A DNA stretch of 64,000 bases, taken from positions 310,001-374,000 of the forward strand of contig NZ_QMEM01000005.1 in NCBI RefSeq assembly GCF_003390915.1, given 5' to 3'. Positions 28,105-36,216 of the stretch are shown here, piece after piece. The position numbers and the translations under genes are program-made. The notes beneath the pieces were generated by a model that was not told the origin of the DNA, ran no database searches, and saw nothing but the letters and a program-made list of their open reading frames with translations. The DNA is from Lewinella sp. IMCC34183. GTDB taxonomy: Bacteria; Bacteroidota; Bacteroidia; Chitinophagales; Saprospiraceae. The stretch's first letter is position 1, and every line of letters begins with the position of its first letter.

Positions 28105-29853
28105 TCATCCTTCACCGGCCTCCACCCGCCGGAGGTCGACCTCTTTGATCCATAGAGCGGACCCTGCCGACCCGCCAGATCCGGAAATCCGCAGCCGGTG
28201 TTCACCTGCCGGCACCGTGATCTCCCCAACCTGCCGCACGGCCCACCCCCTCGGCAGCACTTCCTTGCGCGGTACCCGGTCGTGCACGGGCAGCGTCTCG
28301 GTGACGGCTACTGGCAACGTCGGGGTAAGGGAAGCCGCCTCCGAAACGCTCACGCTAATGGTCAGCGGGTCCGGTGCATCCAGATGATACCGTACCGTAA
28401 CGGCAAAGCGTGCGGCGGAATCCAGGACCACCGGCCAGTAAGCACCCCGGTCGTCGACATTGACAAAGAAATCATTCGCCCATCCGTAAGGATCGCTGAA
28501 GTGGGTATTGCCCAGGGGCTCCCCCTCATGGGCCAGCAGCCGGACCGTCCCCTCCCCCGCATCCAGGTCGATCGGGGGAGCTACCCGGTCCGGCCGGCCG
28601 ATACCGGCGGCAACGTCCCGGTAGCTCTCCCGCATCCGCCGGCCCGGCGTACCGGGCCGGCCGTAGATATCGGTTTGCTGGCCGGGGTCATCCCGCAGGT
28701 CGTACAGCTCGTCCGACAGGCTGTCCCGGGCTACGTAGAGGTAGCGCGCGTCGCGCATGCTTCCCGGATAGCCGGTATAGACCGGCCCCTGCCCGAAGGC
28801 GTACACGTAGCGGTCGGCCAGCGTGTCGCCGCGCAGCAGGGGCAGCAGGCTAATGCCGTCGAGGCCGTCCGGCACCGGCAGGCCCAGGTAATCGAGCACC
28901 GTAGGCAGCAGGTCGACGTGGGCGGCCGGCGTATCCACGACGCGTCCGTTGGCCGGGTCCGCTCCGGGCATGAGCAGGCCGAAGGGTACCCGCACGCCCC
29001 CCTCGTCGACGTGTCCTTTGGTGCCCCGCAGGCCCCGGCGGTAGCGGTCGCCGTTGGGTCCGTTATCGGAGGCGAAGATCACGAGCGTGTTATCCAGGAG
29101 CCCGGCCTCGGACAGCGTATCCAGCAGCCGGCCTACGCGGTCGTCCACCGATTCGACCATCGCGTAGATCCCGGTATTGTAGTCCGTTAGCCCCCGCGCG
29201 GCGACCCCGTCCCAGTAGCGGTCGGCCACCTGCACCGGAGTGTGCGGTGCCTGGTACGCCAGCATACAGAAGAAGGGGGCATCCGAGTTCAGCATGAAGT
29301 GAGCCGCGGAATCGGTGAGGATTCCCGTGAGGTCGCCCTGGAAGGGTACCGCTTCGTCGTGCTCGTTGCGCAGTTCTCCAACGAAGTAGTCGTTGAGGTG
29401 ACCCAGGGTGAAGCCCAAAAACTCGTCAAATCCCTGCCCGGCCGGGTGGTAGGGGAAGGTGGCCCCGTTGTGCCACTTGCCAAACAGCCCGGTCCGGTAG
29501 CCCGCCCGCTTCAGGTACTCGGGCAGGGTGACCACGGCGTCGTCCATCGTTTCCTGGCGGCGGGTGACAAAGATGGCCCCGGTGCGCGGGGCGTACTGCC
29601 CGCTCAGAAAACTGGCCCGGGTGGGGGCGCAAACCGGGCTCACGTAAAAGCGCTCGAAGCGTACGCCCCGCCTCAGCAGCCGGTCGAGGTGGGGGGTGCG
29701 GATGGAATCGTTGCCGGCCAGGGAGAGGTCGCCGATGCCCTGGTCGTCGGTGAGGATGAACAGCACGTTCGGCGGCGGCGGGTCCGCGGAGCGGGGGCCG
29801 GGGCCGCAGGTGCAGAGCAGCAGCCCGAGGAGACAAAGCACGAGGGTTCGCAT
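28105..29853 (-). CDS. Sulfatase (arylsulfatase-like) with C-terminal beta domain
   Basis: 582 residues of alkaline-phosphatase superfamily fold. Metal ligands appear in NVLFILTDDQG. The Cys-type sulfatase signature is VCAPTRASFLSG, whose Cys must be converted to formylglycine. GLFGKWHNG and FASDNGPNGD supply further active-site residues. About 120 C-terminal residues form a beta-sandwich. The N-terminus is a signal sequence ending LLLCTC, possibly a lipobox though Thr before Cys is unusual. The ATG at 29853 is chosen because it begins this signal. It probably removes sulfate from a polysaccharide. The SUMF1-fold protein at 12724 lacks the needed Cys pair, so the maturase is elsewhere. Confidence 0.93.
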   Translation of the reverse strand: MRTLVLCLLGLLLCTCGPGPRSADPPPPNVLFILTDDQGIGDLSLAGNDSIRTPHLDRLLRRGVRFERFYVSPVCAPTRASFLSGQYAPRTGAIFVTRRQETMDDAVVTLPEYLKRAGYRTGLFGKWHNGATFPYHPAGQGFDEFLGFTLGHLNDYFVGELRNEHDEAVPFQGDLTGILTDSAAHFMLNSDAPFFCMLAYQAPHTPVQVADRYWDGVAARGLTDYNTGIYAMVESVDDRVGRLLDTLSEAGLLDNTLVIFASDNGPNGDRYRRGLRGTKGHVDEGGVRVPFGLLMPGADPANGRVVDTPAAHVDLLPTVLDYLGLPVPDGLDGISLLPLLRGDTLADRYVYAFGQGPVYTGYPGSMRDARYLYVARDSLSDELYDLRDDPGQQTDIYGRPGTPGRRMRESYRDVAAGIGRPDRVAPPIDLDAGEGTVRLLAHEGEPLGNTHFSDPYGWANDFFVNVDDRGAYWPVVLDSAARFAVTVRYHLDAPDPLTISVSVSEAASLTPTLPVAVTETLPVHDRVPRKEVLPRGWAVRQVGEITVPAGEHRLRISGSGGSAGSALWIKEVDLRRVEAGEG

Positions 29854-29943
29854 GCCCGATGACGTTGGCCAAGATTGGCGTAAGTAAGGTACGGCGCGGG
29901 GCGGCGGCGGCAGTATATTGTAGTCCGGCCACCCCCCTAGCCT

Positions 29944-30591
29944 ATGATCCCAGTTCGCCGCCCCACGCTGCTGCTCTGCCTGCCCCTGCTCTGCCTGCTC
30001 GGCGCCGCGCGGCTGGGTGGCCAGTCCCTGCTGCGGCAACTGGCCGACGAAGTATGCGAATGCCTGGGTACGGGCGAGATCGTCTATCCCCGCCTGCAGG
30101 CCGGCCGGTGTATGGAGAACGTAGCCCGGGCGCATCCCCGCCGCATCCAGGAGGAACTGCGCCTCACCGTGACCAGTGCCGGCGACCGGGAACGACTGAG
30201 CGAACTACTGATCGAGCCCCTCGCCGAGCACTGCAACGCCCTCCGGCGGCTGGCGGAGCGCGCCGCAGACCCGGAGCCGCGCTACAGCGACATCCCCCTG
30301 CTCCGGCAGCGAGCGACGTCGCCCTACGCCAAGGAGCCGCCGCCGGACGGCCCCGCCGCTACGGTGGCCACTCCGGCCAATCGCCGCCTGGTCAGCGGAA
30401 GGCTAGTGGCCATCGGCCGCGAGGAATTTACGGTGCGGCTCCCCGGGGGCGAACGGCTTACGCTGCGTTATAACCACCGGCAACTCCGCCGGGCCGGGCC
30501 CCGCGTCGGGGAAACGCTCAGCTTCACATACTACCTGGACTGGACCGCCGAAGCCGGTCGCGTCGTCCCCACCCTGGGCGAGCTCCGGTAA
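29944..30591 (+). CDS. Secreted protein of unknown function with Cys-rich helical N-terminal half
   Basis: 215 residues with a signal peptide (LLLCLPLLCLLGAARLGG). The next 80 residues look helical and carry spaced Cys, as in VCECLG, GRCMENVA and AEHCNALRRL. After a Pro-rich linker, the last 65 residues resemble a small beta-barrel (VSGRLVAIGREEFTV...YNHRQL). It is divergent from the sulfatase, 90 nt apart. I do not recognise the family. Confidence 0.75.
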   Translation: MIPVRRPTLLLCLPLLCLLGAARLGGQSLLRQLADEVCECLGTGEIVYPRLQAGRCMENVARAHPRRIQEELRLTVTSAGDRERLSELLIEPLAEHCNALRRLAERAADPEPRYSDIPLLRQRATSPYAKEPPPDGPAATVATPANRRLVSGRLVAIGREEFTVRLPGGERLTLRYNHRQLRRAGPRVGETLSFTYYLDWTAEAGRVVPTLGELR

Positions 30592-30684
30592 GCCCCGGCA
30601 AGACTTTCTCGCAAGAACCCATTTTCAAAAAAAACTGAAAGTTGGGAGAGGTGTTGTATTACGGACGCCCCCAAGTGTAACCGT

Positions 30685-31875
30685 ATGAATACCCCTTGCC
30701 TTTCCACCATCCTTCAGGACCCGAAACTCCCGCCGCACCTGCGCACCGTCGCCCAAAAGGTGAACGACGGCGAGCGGATCACCCCGGCGGAGGGGTTGAT
30801 GCTGTACGAGGAAGGACCTCTCGGCTACCTCGGTGCCCTGGCCAACCATGTGCGCGAGCGGATGCACGGCGACCGGACCTACTTCAACCGCAACTTCCAC
30901 GTGGAGCCGACCAACGTGTGCCTCTACACCTGCACCTTCTGCAGCTACAGCCGCCGCATCAAGAAACGGGAAGACGGCTGGGAGTACTCCCTGGAAGACA
31001 TTATGGACATCGTACGCAAGTACGACGACCAACCCGTCACCGAAGTACACATCGTGGGGGGCGTGCTGCCGCAGTACGACGTGCCCTTCTACGCCGAGCT
31101 GTTCCGGCAGATCAAGGCCCACCGGCCGGACCTGCACGTGAAGGCCCTTACGCCGGTGGAGTACCACTACATCTTTAAGAAGGCCAAGATCAGCTACGAG
31201 GAGGGCATGGCCCTGATGAAGGAAGCCGGACTGGAAAGCATGCCCGGCGGCGGCGCGGAGATTTTCGCGCCCGAGATCCGCGATCAGATCGCCGGTGGCA
31301 AGTGTACCGGCGAACAGTGGCTGCGCATTCACGAGATTTGGCACGAGCTGGGCATGCGCTCCAACGCGACCATGCTCTACGGCCACATCGAGGAATACCG
31401 CCACCGCGTCGACCACCTGGAGCAGCTGCGTCAGCTGCAGGATAAGACCGGCGGCTTTCAGACCTACATCCCCCTCAAGTTCCGCAACGAGAATAACGAG
31501 ATGAGCCACCTGCCCGAGAGCACCACGGTGGAGGACCTGCGCAACTATGCCATCGGCCGCATCTACCTCGACAACTTCGACCACGTGAAGGCCTACTGGC
31601 CGATGATCGGCCGCACCACCGCCCAGCTGAGCCTCGCCTTCGGCGTAGACGACCTGGACGGCACCATCGACGATACGACCCGCATCTATAGCATGGCCGG
31701 CGCCGAGGAAAAGCACCCCGCCATGAGCACCGAGGACCTGGTCAAGATGATCCGCGCCGTCGGCCGCAAGCCCATCGAACGGGACACCCTCTACGGCATC
31801 GTGGAGGATTACACGGACGCGGAGTTTTCGGACGATAAGCTTTACCGGGGATACACGGCGCTACCAGTGGTGTAG
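30685..31875 (+). CDS. mqnE: Aminofutalosine synthase (radical SAM), menaquinone synthesis
   Basis: 396-residue radical SAM enzyme of the futalosine menaquinone pathway. It joins the MqnA product to adenosine, forming aminofutalosine. The cluster motif is CLYTCTFC (CX3CX2C: Cys79, 83 and 86). MqnE-type features include FHVEPTNVC, GGGAEIFAPEIR and SNATMLYGHIE. MqnC is the closest alternative, but MqnA lies nearby and the length fits MqnE. It is followed by a repeat-bounded intergenic element and then by the phosphatase and mqnA genes. Confidence 0.9.
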   Translation: MNTPCLSTILQDPKLPPHLRTVAQKVNDGERITPAEGLMLYEEGPLGYLGALANHVRERMHGDRTYFNRNFHVEPTNVCLYTCTFCSYSRRIKKREDGWEYSLEDIMDIVRKYDDQPVTEVHIVGGVLPQYDVPFYAELFRQIKAHRPDLHVKALTPVEYHYIFKKAKISYEEGMALMKEAGLESMPGGGAEIFAPEIRDQIAGGKCTGEQWLRIHEIWHELGMRSNATMLYGHIEEYRHRVDHLEQLRQLQDKTGGFQTYIPLKFRNENNEMSHLPESTTVEDLRNYAIGRIYLDNFDHVKAYWPMIGRTTAQLSLAFGVDDLDGTIDDTTRIYSMAGAEEKHPAMSTEDLVKMIRAVGRKPIERDTLYGIVEDYTDAEFSDDKLYRGYTALPVV

Positions 31876-31879
31876 GATG

Positions 31880-32047
31880 TACAAATTACCATGTACAAAT
31901 TACCAATTACAATTTGCGCGGCTGCTCGCTTCGCTCGGGGTACATGGAAAATTACTGAATAGATTATTGGCTGTGACGCAGAGACGAGCGTCAGCGAGCA
32001 AAGCCGTCAAATGGTAAATGGTGCATTGTAAATGGTAAACGGTAAAT
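31880..32047. repeat. Intergenic element bounded by inverted 7-nt-period tracts
   Basis: The left end (31880-31921) is a tract of degenerate heptamers: TACAAAT, TACCATG, TACAAAT, TACCAAT, TACAATT, then TGCGCGG. The right end (about 32003-32047) is the same kind of tract in inverted orientation (TACCGTT, TACCATT, TACAATG, CACCATT, TACCATT on the minus strand). Between them is a GC-rich centre with GCTCGCTTCGCTCGG-like sequence. The same heptamers build the array at 61880-62640. The right tract contains the start codon of the next gene. Confidence 0.75.
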
Positions 32048-32673
32048 TGATCTACATCGTAAGGCACGGGGAAACCGACTACAACCTCCAGGGGATCGTA
32101 CAGGGCAGCGGCGTGGACGCCAGCCTTAACGACACCGGGCGGGAGCAGGCGGGCCACTTCCACACGCGTTACGGCGATGAGCCCTTCGACCTGGTGATCA
32201 CCAGCGGACTGAAGCGGACGTGGGAGACCGTTTCCCACTTCATCGACGGGGGACTGCCCTGGGAAAAGCACGAGACGATCAACGAGATGTGCTGGGGCAG
32301 CCACGAGGGCAAGAAGGGCACCCCGGAGAGCATCGCGGAGTACCAGCGCGTGAAGGAAGGCTGGGGCGAGGGCAAGCTGGACGCGCGCATCGGCGGCGGG
32401 GAGAGCGCCCGCGAGATGGGCGACCGCCTGGAGCGCTTCATCGAGCACCTGAACGAACGCCCGGAGCAGAAGATCCTCGTGTGCAGCCACGGCCGCGCCA
32501 TGTGCGGCCTGGTCACCCTCATGATGGGCCGCCCGCTGGAGCGGATGAATGAGCTCCGCCACAGCAACCTGGGCCTCTGGGTCGCCGAACAGCAGCCCGA
32601 CGGCCACTACGAATTCATCGTACAGAACGACCGGGCCCACCTGCCCGCCGCCCCAAACCAGGAAAGATGGTAG
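32032..32673 (+). CDS. Histidine phosphatase (phosphoglycerate mutase-like)
   Basis: 213 residues with the histidine phosphatase motif VRHGETD (His about residue 12), SGLKRTWET, and a second catalytic His in VCSHGRAM. The substrate is not predictable; family members act on phosphoglycerate, cobalamin intermediates and nucleotides. The ATG at 32032 is inside a heptamer repeat tract, so the first six residues (MVNGKL) are repeat-derived. A TTG at 32047 just before IYIVRHG is a possible original start. It sits between mqnE and mqnA and overlaps mqnA by 7 nt. Confidence 0.9.
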   Translation: MVNGKLIYIVRHGETDYNLQGIVQGSGVDASLNDTGREQAGHFHTRYGDEPFDLVITSGLKRTWETVSHFIDGGLPWEKHETINEMCWGSHEGKKGTPESIAEYQRVKEGWGEGKLDARIGGGESAREMGDRLERFIEHLNERPEQKILVCSHGRAMCGLVTLMMGRPLERMNELRHSNLGLWVAEQQPDGHYEFIVQNDRAHLPAAPNQERW

Positions 32674-33464
32674 CCGACAAGCACCGCATGGTAGCCGTAA
32701 GTTACCTGAACACCAAGCCCCTGCTGTACGGCCTGCTGCGCAGTCCCGTCAGCGAGCAGCTGGACATGAACCTGGCCATCCCGAGCGAGTGCGCCCGCCA
32801 GCTGGTGGCCGGCGAGGCCGATATCGCCCTGGTACCCGTGGCGGTACTGCCCGAGCTGCCCCGCTACGAGATCATCAGCGACTACTGCATCGGGGCCGAC
32901 GGAGAGGTGGCCACCGTGTGTATCTACGGCGAGGTGCCGCTGCACGAGATGACCCACATTTACCTCGACCACCACAGCCGTACCTCGGTGATGCTGGCCC
33001 GCCTGCTGCTGGAGGAATACTGGGAGCACGAAGTGACCTTCCTCAACGCCCGCGAGGGCTATATCGACCGGATCGGGGGCACCACCGGCGGACTGGTGAT
33101 CGGCGACCGCACCATCGGGCTCGCCGGCCGCTTCGCCCACGTGTATGACCTGGGTACGGCCTGGAAGGACCATACGGGATTGCCCTTCGTCTTCGCGGCC
33201 TGGGTGACGACCGCCGACCTGACGCCGGAGTTCATCGCCGAGTTCAACGCGGCACTCCGGGAGGGGTTGGAGCATTTGCCGCAGTTGCAGCTGTTGCTGC
33301 CCTCCCCCAGCCCCGACTTCAGCCTGGAGGAATACTTCACCCACCACATCGACTATGCGCTGGACAGCGGGAAGCGGGCGGCACTGAAGCGTTTCCTCAC
33401 CTACCTGCGGACACACGCCGGTGGCTACGAGGTGGCTGGCACCCGAACCGGAACGTTTGGGTAG
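32667..33464 (+). CDS. mqnA: Chorismate dehydratase, menaquinone synthesis
   Basis: 265 residues of the MqnA/MqnD periplasmic-binding-like fold. It converts chorismate to 3-[(1-carboxyvinyl)oxy]benzoate, the first futalosine-pathway step. Motifs include VSYLNTKPLLYGL near the N-terminus, EADIALVPVAVLPEL, and FVFAAWVT near the C-terminal half. Its start overlaps the preceding phosphatase gene, so the two are translationally coupled. Together with mqnE it shows that the organism makes menaquinone through futalosine. Confidence 0.93.
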   Translation: MVADKHRMVAVSYLNTKPLLYGLLRSPVSEQLDMNLAIPSECARQLVAGEADIALVPVAVLPELPRYEIISDYCIGADGEVATVCIYGEVPLHEMTHIYLDHHSRTSVMLARLLLEEYWEHEVTFLNAREGYIDRIGGTTGGLVIGDRTIGLAGRFAHVYDLGTAWKDHTGLPFVFAAWVTTADLTPEFIAEFNAALREGLEHLPQLQLLLPSPSPDFSLEEYFTHHIDYALDSGKRAALKRFLTYLRTHAGGYEVAGTRTGTFG

Positions 33465-33476
33465 TGGCCGCCGCCG

Positions 33477-35438
33477 CTACCGGTCTATGTTGAGTTCCAT
33501 CGTTACTCCCCGGCCCCAGCTCTTGCCCGTTTCGGCTTTCCACAGCTTATTGAATTGGTTGTAGGCCGCCCGTCCGAGCTCCTTTCCGTTGACCTGCAGG
33601 CTGCCCCGCTCGATGCGTATGCGCCGGAGCGGTTCGTCGCCCAGATCGCCCGCCGCCTTCAGTTGGTTGATGACCCGCCCGATACGGGAATCGAGCCTGC
33701 GCATGTCGGGGGTAGGGTCCGTGGCCCAGTCATCTTCGATCTCCCGCTGCTGCTGGCGTATGTTCTCGAGTTGGGCCTCCAGCAGCGCGCGGCGCGCCTC
33801 CAGCATTTCGAGGGTGGAGGTGGTGCGGATGTCGATCAGCTGGGAATCAACGCGCATCGACGAATGGTGAGGGGGCATCGCGCCGAGGGCGTCGAGGGCG
33901 TGTTGCCGCACTTCTGCGGGTTCGAAGTGGCGGTAGTCCAGCCGGGGCACGGATGCCATGATGGAGTCCAGGTTGACGGATTCGAGCGCCTGGAATGCTA
34001 TTCTACGCAGGCTATCGGGGGAAAAGTCGAAGGACCAGTTCTCTCCCGCCCGGAGAGAGTGCTCGCCGTTGCGCAGTGATTCCCCGGCGATGCGCAGCGA
34101 CTCATTGCCAAAGCGCAGCATGCGGAGCGCGGAGGCGAAGCTGTCTTCCGGAAAGTAGAACGCAGTGGGCTCCGCACGGGGTGCGGGGGTGCGTATACCC
34201 AGTAATTCCTCGGCCTGCGCCTCGTACTCCGGAAAATCTTCTTCCGGGATGACCTGACCGTCCAGTTCGAGTTCCCGGATGCTGCCGTCCTCGACGCGCA
34301 GCCGGGTGGTCTTGCCGTTGGAGATCCGGGTGACTTGGTGGGTACCCTGCGGCAGGGTATCGGCGGGCGGGGCCGCGGGTGCGGGGGCCGTGGGGAGCTC
34401 GGCAGATGGCTCGGCTCCCCCTTCGGTGGGCGCATAAGCGGCCGACGCGGCCAGGGTCAGGAGTGCAAAGAGGGGCAGCAGGAGCAGGCGGGCGTTCATG
34501 GTGTATATTTTTTCTTGGTGATGAATGAAGCGACGCACCCGGTCCAGCAGGCGGCTGCCGTCGGTGAGGGCCAGGACAGCGGGTCCCGTTGCCCGGGCGT
34601 GCTCGCTGAAGTAGAGAAGCGCGCGGGCGTACGCCAGCCGGCCGCCCCCGTACCGCAGCACGGTATCGTCGCAGCAGTTTTCCCGTTCCTCGCGGACGCG
34701 GGCGCTGATCCAATGGATGGCCGGGTGGTAATAGAAAAGTACCTCGATGAAGCACTGCAGGGGGTGCAGCAAATGGTCGTAGCGCTGCAGGTGAGCCAGT
34801 TCGTGCAGGATAGCGGCTTCGGCCTCGTCGGGGGGGAGGTGGGTGATCAAGACGGCCGGGAACAGCAAGATCGGTCGGAGGTGGCCCACCAGCATCGGCC
34901 CGCTGATGGCATCGCTAATGCCCAGGCGCAACCTGCCGCGGATACCCAGCCGGGCCGCCAGGCTCCTAACCTGTCCGTAGACGGCCGCGTAGGGCCCGGT
35001 CGGAGTGACCGGTCGGGCGTGGCGCGCCACGCGACGGGCTCCTACGTAAGCACTGAAGAGCCGCAAGCCACCAACCAGCATACTCAGCAACCAGCAGCCT
35101 ACCAGAACAGCCAGCCAGAACTCCGGCAGTGCCCAGAAGGCAGGAGCGGGAGTGGCGGCGGTCACGACCACTGTCGTGGCCGGGACGGGCCATCCCACCA
35201 CCAGGGCAACCTCCGCCGGCGACACCGGCACGTAAACGTAGCGGAAGGTGCACACGGACAGCAATACCTGTAGCAGCAGGAGTGCGAAGCCGAGGCGGTA
35301 GCGAACTTCCGCCGCGCAGCGCCCCACGCGGGAGATGCCCCACAGCAACAGGGCCAGTAGGCTGGCCTGCCAGAAGGAGTGCAGTACGGTTAGGCCGGCG
35401 GCATACCAGCTGGCGTAGGTGATCAGCGCATCAGTCAT
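33477..35438 (-). CDS. BlaR1/MecR1-like M56 membrane metallopeptidase
   Basis: 653 residues. About four membrane helices surround a zinc-peptidase domain of family M56, with HELAHLQRYDH (HExxH) and a downstream ENCCDD for the third ligand. A long periplasmic C-terminal region follows, with a repeated AxxxLRxAxESLR-type helical segment and a coiled-coil-like part. It lacks the penicillin-binding domain of true BlaR1. Its ATG overlaps the end of blaI by 8 nt. By analogy it may sense a signal and cleave the BlaI repressor; the signal is unknown. Confidence 0.9.
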   Translation of the reverse strand: MTDALITYASWYAAGLTVLHSFWQASLLALLLWGISRVGRCAAEVRYRLGFALLLLQVLLSVCTFRYVYVPVSPAEVALVVGWPVPATTVVVTAATPAPAFWALPEFWLAVLVGCWLLSMLVGGLRLFSAYVGARRVARHARPVTPTGPYAAVYGQVRSLAARLGIRGRLRLGISDAISGPMLVGHLRPILLFPAVLITHLPPDEAEAAILHELAHLQRYDHLLHPLQCFIEVLFYYHPAIHWISARVREERENCCDDTVLRYGGGRLAYARALLYFSEHARATGPAVLALTDGSRLLDRVRRFIHHQEKIYTMNARLLLLPLFALLTLAASAAYAPTEGGAEPSAELPTAPAPAAPPADTLPQGTHQVTRISNGKTTRLRVEDGSIRELELDGQVIPEEDFPEYEAQAEELLGIRTPAPRAEPTAFYFPEDSFASALRMLRFGNESLRIAGESLRNGEHSLRAGENWSFDFSPDSLRRIAFQALESVNLDSIMASVPRLDYRHFEPAEVRQHALDALGAMPPHHSSMRVDSQLIDIRTTSTLEMLEARRALLEAQLENIRQQQREIEDDWATDPTPDMRRLDSRIGRVINQLKAAGDLGDEPLRRIRIERGSLQVNGKELGRAAYNQFNKLWKAETGKSWGRGVTMELNIDR

Positions 35439-35817
35439 GGTGGTCTTCCTTTTCGAGGCTTTCGATGAGCCGCTTGATTTCGGCCAATTCTTCCGCCGAG
35501 GCCTCGCCCCCGCCGAGGGCCCGCAACACCAGCTGGGTGCGCGAGCCGCCAAAGGTGGAGTCGACGAAGCGGCGCAGCAGACCGCGCTGCGTGTGCTCCT
35601 GCCCCGCTACCGCCGAATAGACGTGGCTGCGCGCAGAAGTGTCACGGTCGACCAGCCCCTTGTCCGCCATCAGCTGCATGAGCTTGAGGGTGGTGGTATA
35701 GCCGACGGGCTTATCACTCGTTTTATTCAGCCGGTCGTTCACCGCCCGAACGGTCGCCGGCCCGTCGGACCACAATACGCGTAAAATGGCCAGTTCGCCT
35801 TCGGTGGGTGCTAACAT
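35431..35817 (-). CDS. blaI: BlaI/MecI-family transcriptional repressor
   Basis: 128 residues of winged-helix BlaI/MecI fold: LAPTEGELAILRVLW, PATVRAVNDRLN, YTTTLKLMQLMADKGLV, then a C-terminal dimerisation helix. The start is ATG 35817; a longer reading frame upstream has no domain support and would run through the operators. It is the first gene of an operon with the M56 protease. Two 16-bp inverted repeats with the -7 box between them lie immediately upstream, so autoregulation is very likely. Confidence 0.93.
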   Translation of the reverse strand: MLAPTEGELAILRVLWSDGPATVRAVNDRLNKTSDKPVGYTTTLKLMQLMADKGLVDRDTSARSHVYSAVAGQEHTQRGLLRRFVDSTFGGSRTQLVLRALGGGEASAEELAEIKRLIESLEKEDHHD

Positions 35818-35818
35818 A

Positions 35819-35834
35819 TACGAATCGTTTCGTA
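35819..35834. promoter_or_regulatory. BlaI operator 1 (inverted repeat)
   Basis: TACGAATCGTTTCGTA: TACGAA, four bases, TTCGTA. It begins 1 nt upstream of the blaI start codon and directly abuts the -7 box. Confidence 0.75.
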
Positions 35835-35842
35835 CAAATATA
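35835..35842 (-). promoter_or_regulatory. -7 promoter box of blaI
   Basis: TATATTTG on the minus strand, a perfect TAnnTTTG match. It fills exactly the 8 nt between the two operators. Confidence 0.7.
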
Positions 35843-35858
35843 TACGAAGGATTTCGTA
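35843..35858. promoter_or_regulatory. BlaI operator 2 (inverted repeat)
   Basis: TACGAAGGATTTCGTA: same half-sites and spacing as operator 1, 24 bp away centre to centre. Binding of a BlaI dimer at both would cover the promoter. Confidence 0.75.
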
Positions 35859-35924
35859 GTTGCAAGCGATCAAGGAATGAATTTTGAAGGATTGAATAGT
35901 GGATAGGCCCGTGCCTCCCTACAC

Positions 35925-36117
35925 AGCATGGGTTGAGCGCCTCCCTGCGCGACCATTGGTGCGTTGCTGCATTGCTGCATTGGCCCACAGAATTGCGCAC
36001 GCAGCATAAAGGGTTGACCCCCCTCCCTGCGCGACCATTGGTGCGTTGCTGCGTTGCTGCATTGCCCACAGAATTGCGCACGCAGCATAAGCGGTTGACC
36101 CCCCTCCCGGCGCTATA
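35925..36117. repeat. Tandem repeat, period 81-82 bp, about 2.3 copies
   Basis: CTCCCTGCGCGACC begins at 35941 and 36023 and a truncated CTCCCGGCG at 36104. The units also share GCACGCAGCATAA and GGTTGACCCCCCTCC. Inside each unit is a GTTGCTGCATTGCTGCATTG microsatellite. It lies upstream of blaI and downstream of the histidine kinase gene. No coding potential seen. Confidence 0.8.
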
Positions 36118-36180
36118 CTGGTCAGATATAATTATCGTGTAAAACCATCACAATGGCCTGCGGGAATGCCCTACGCGCCC

Positions 36181-36216
36181 ATTCACTAATTCACTCCCTC
36201 ACTAATTCACCCCTTC
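36181..36216. repeat. 8-nt-period repeat abutting the kinase stop codon
   Basis: Reading ATTCACTA, ATTCACTC, CCTCACTA, ATTCACCC, this is a degenerate octamer tract (GTGAATTA on the other strand). It runs up to the stop codon of the kinase gene at 36215. Confidence 0.6.
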
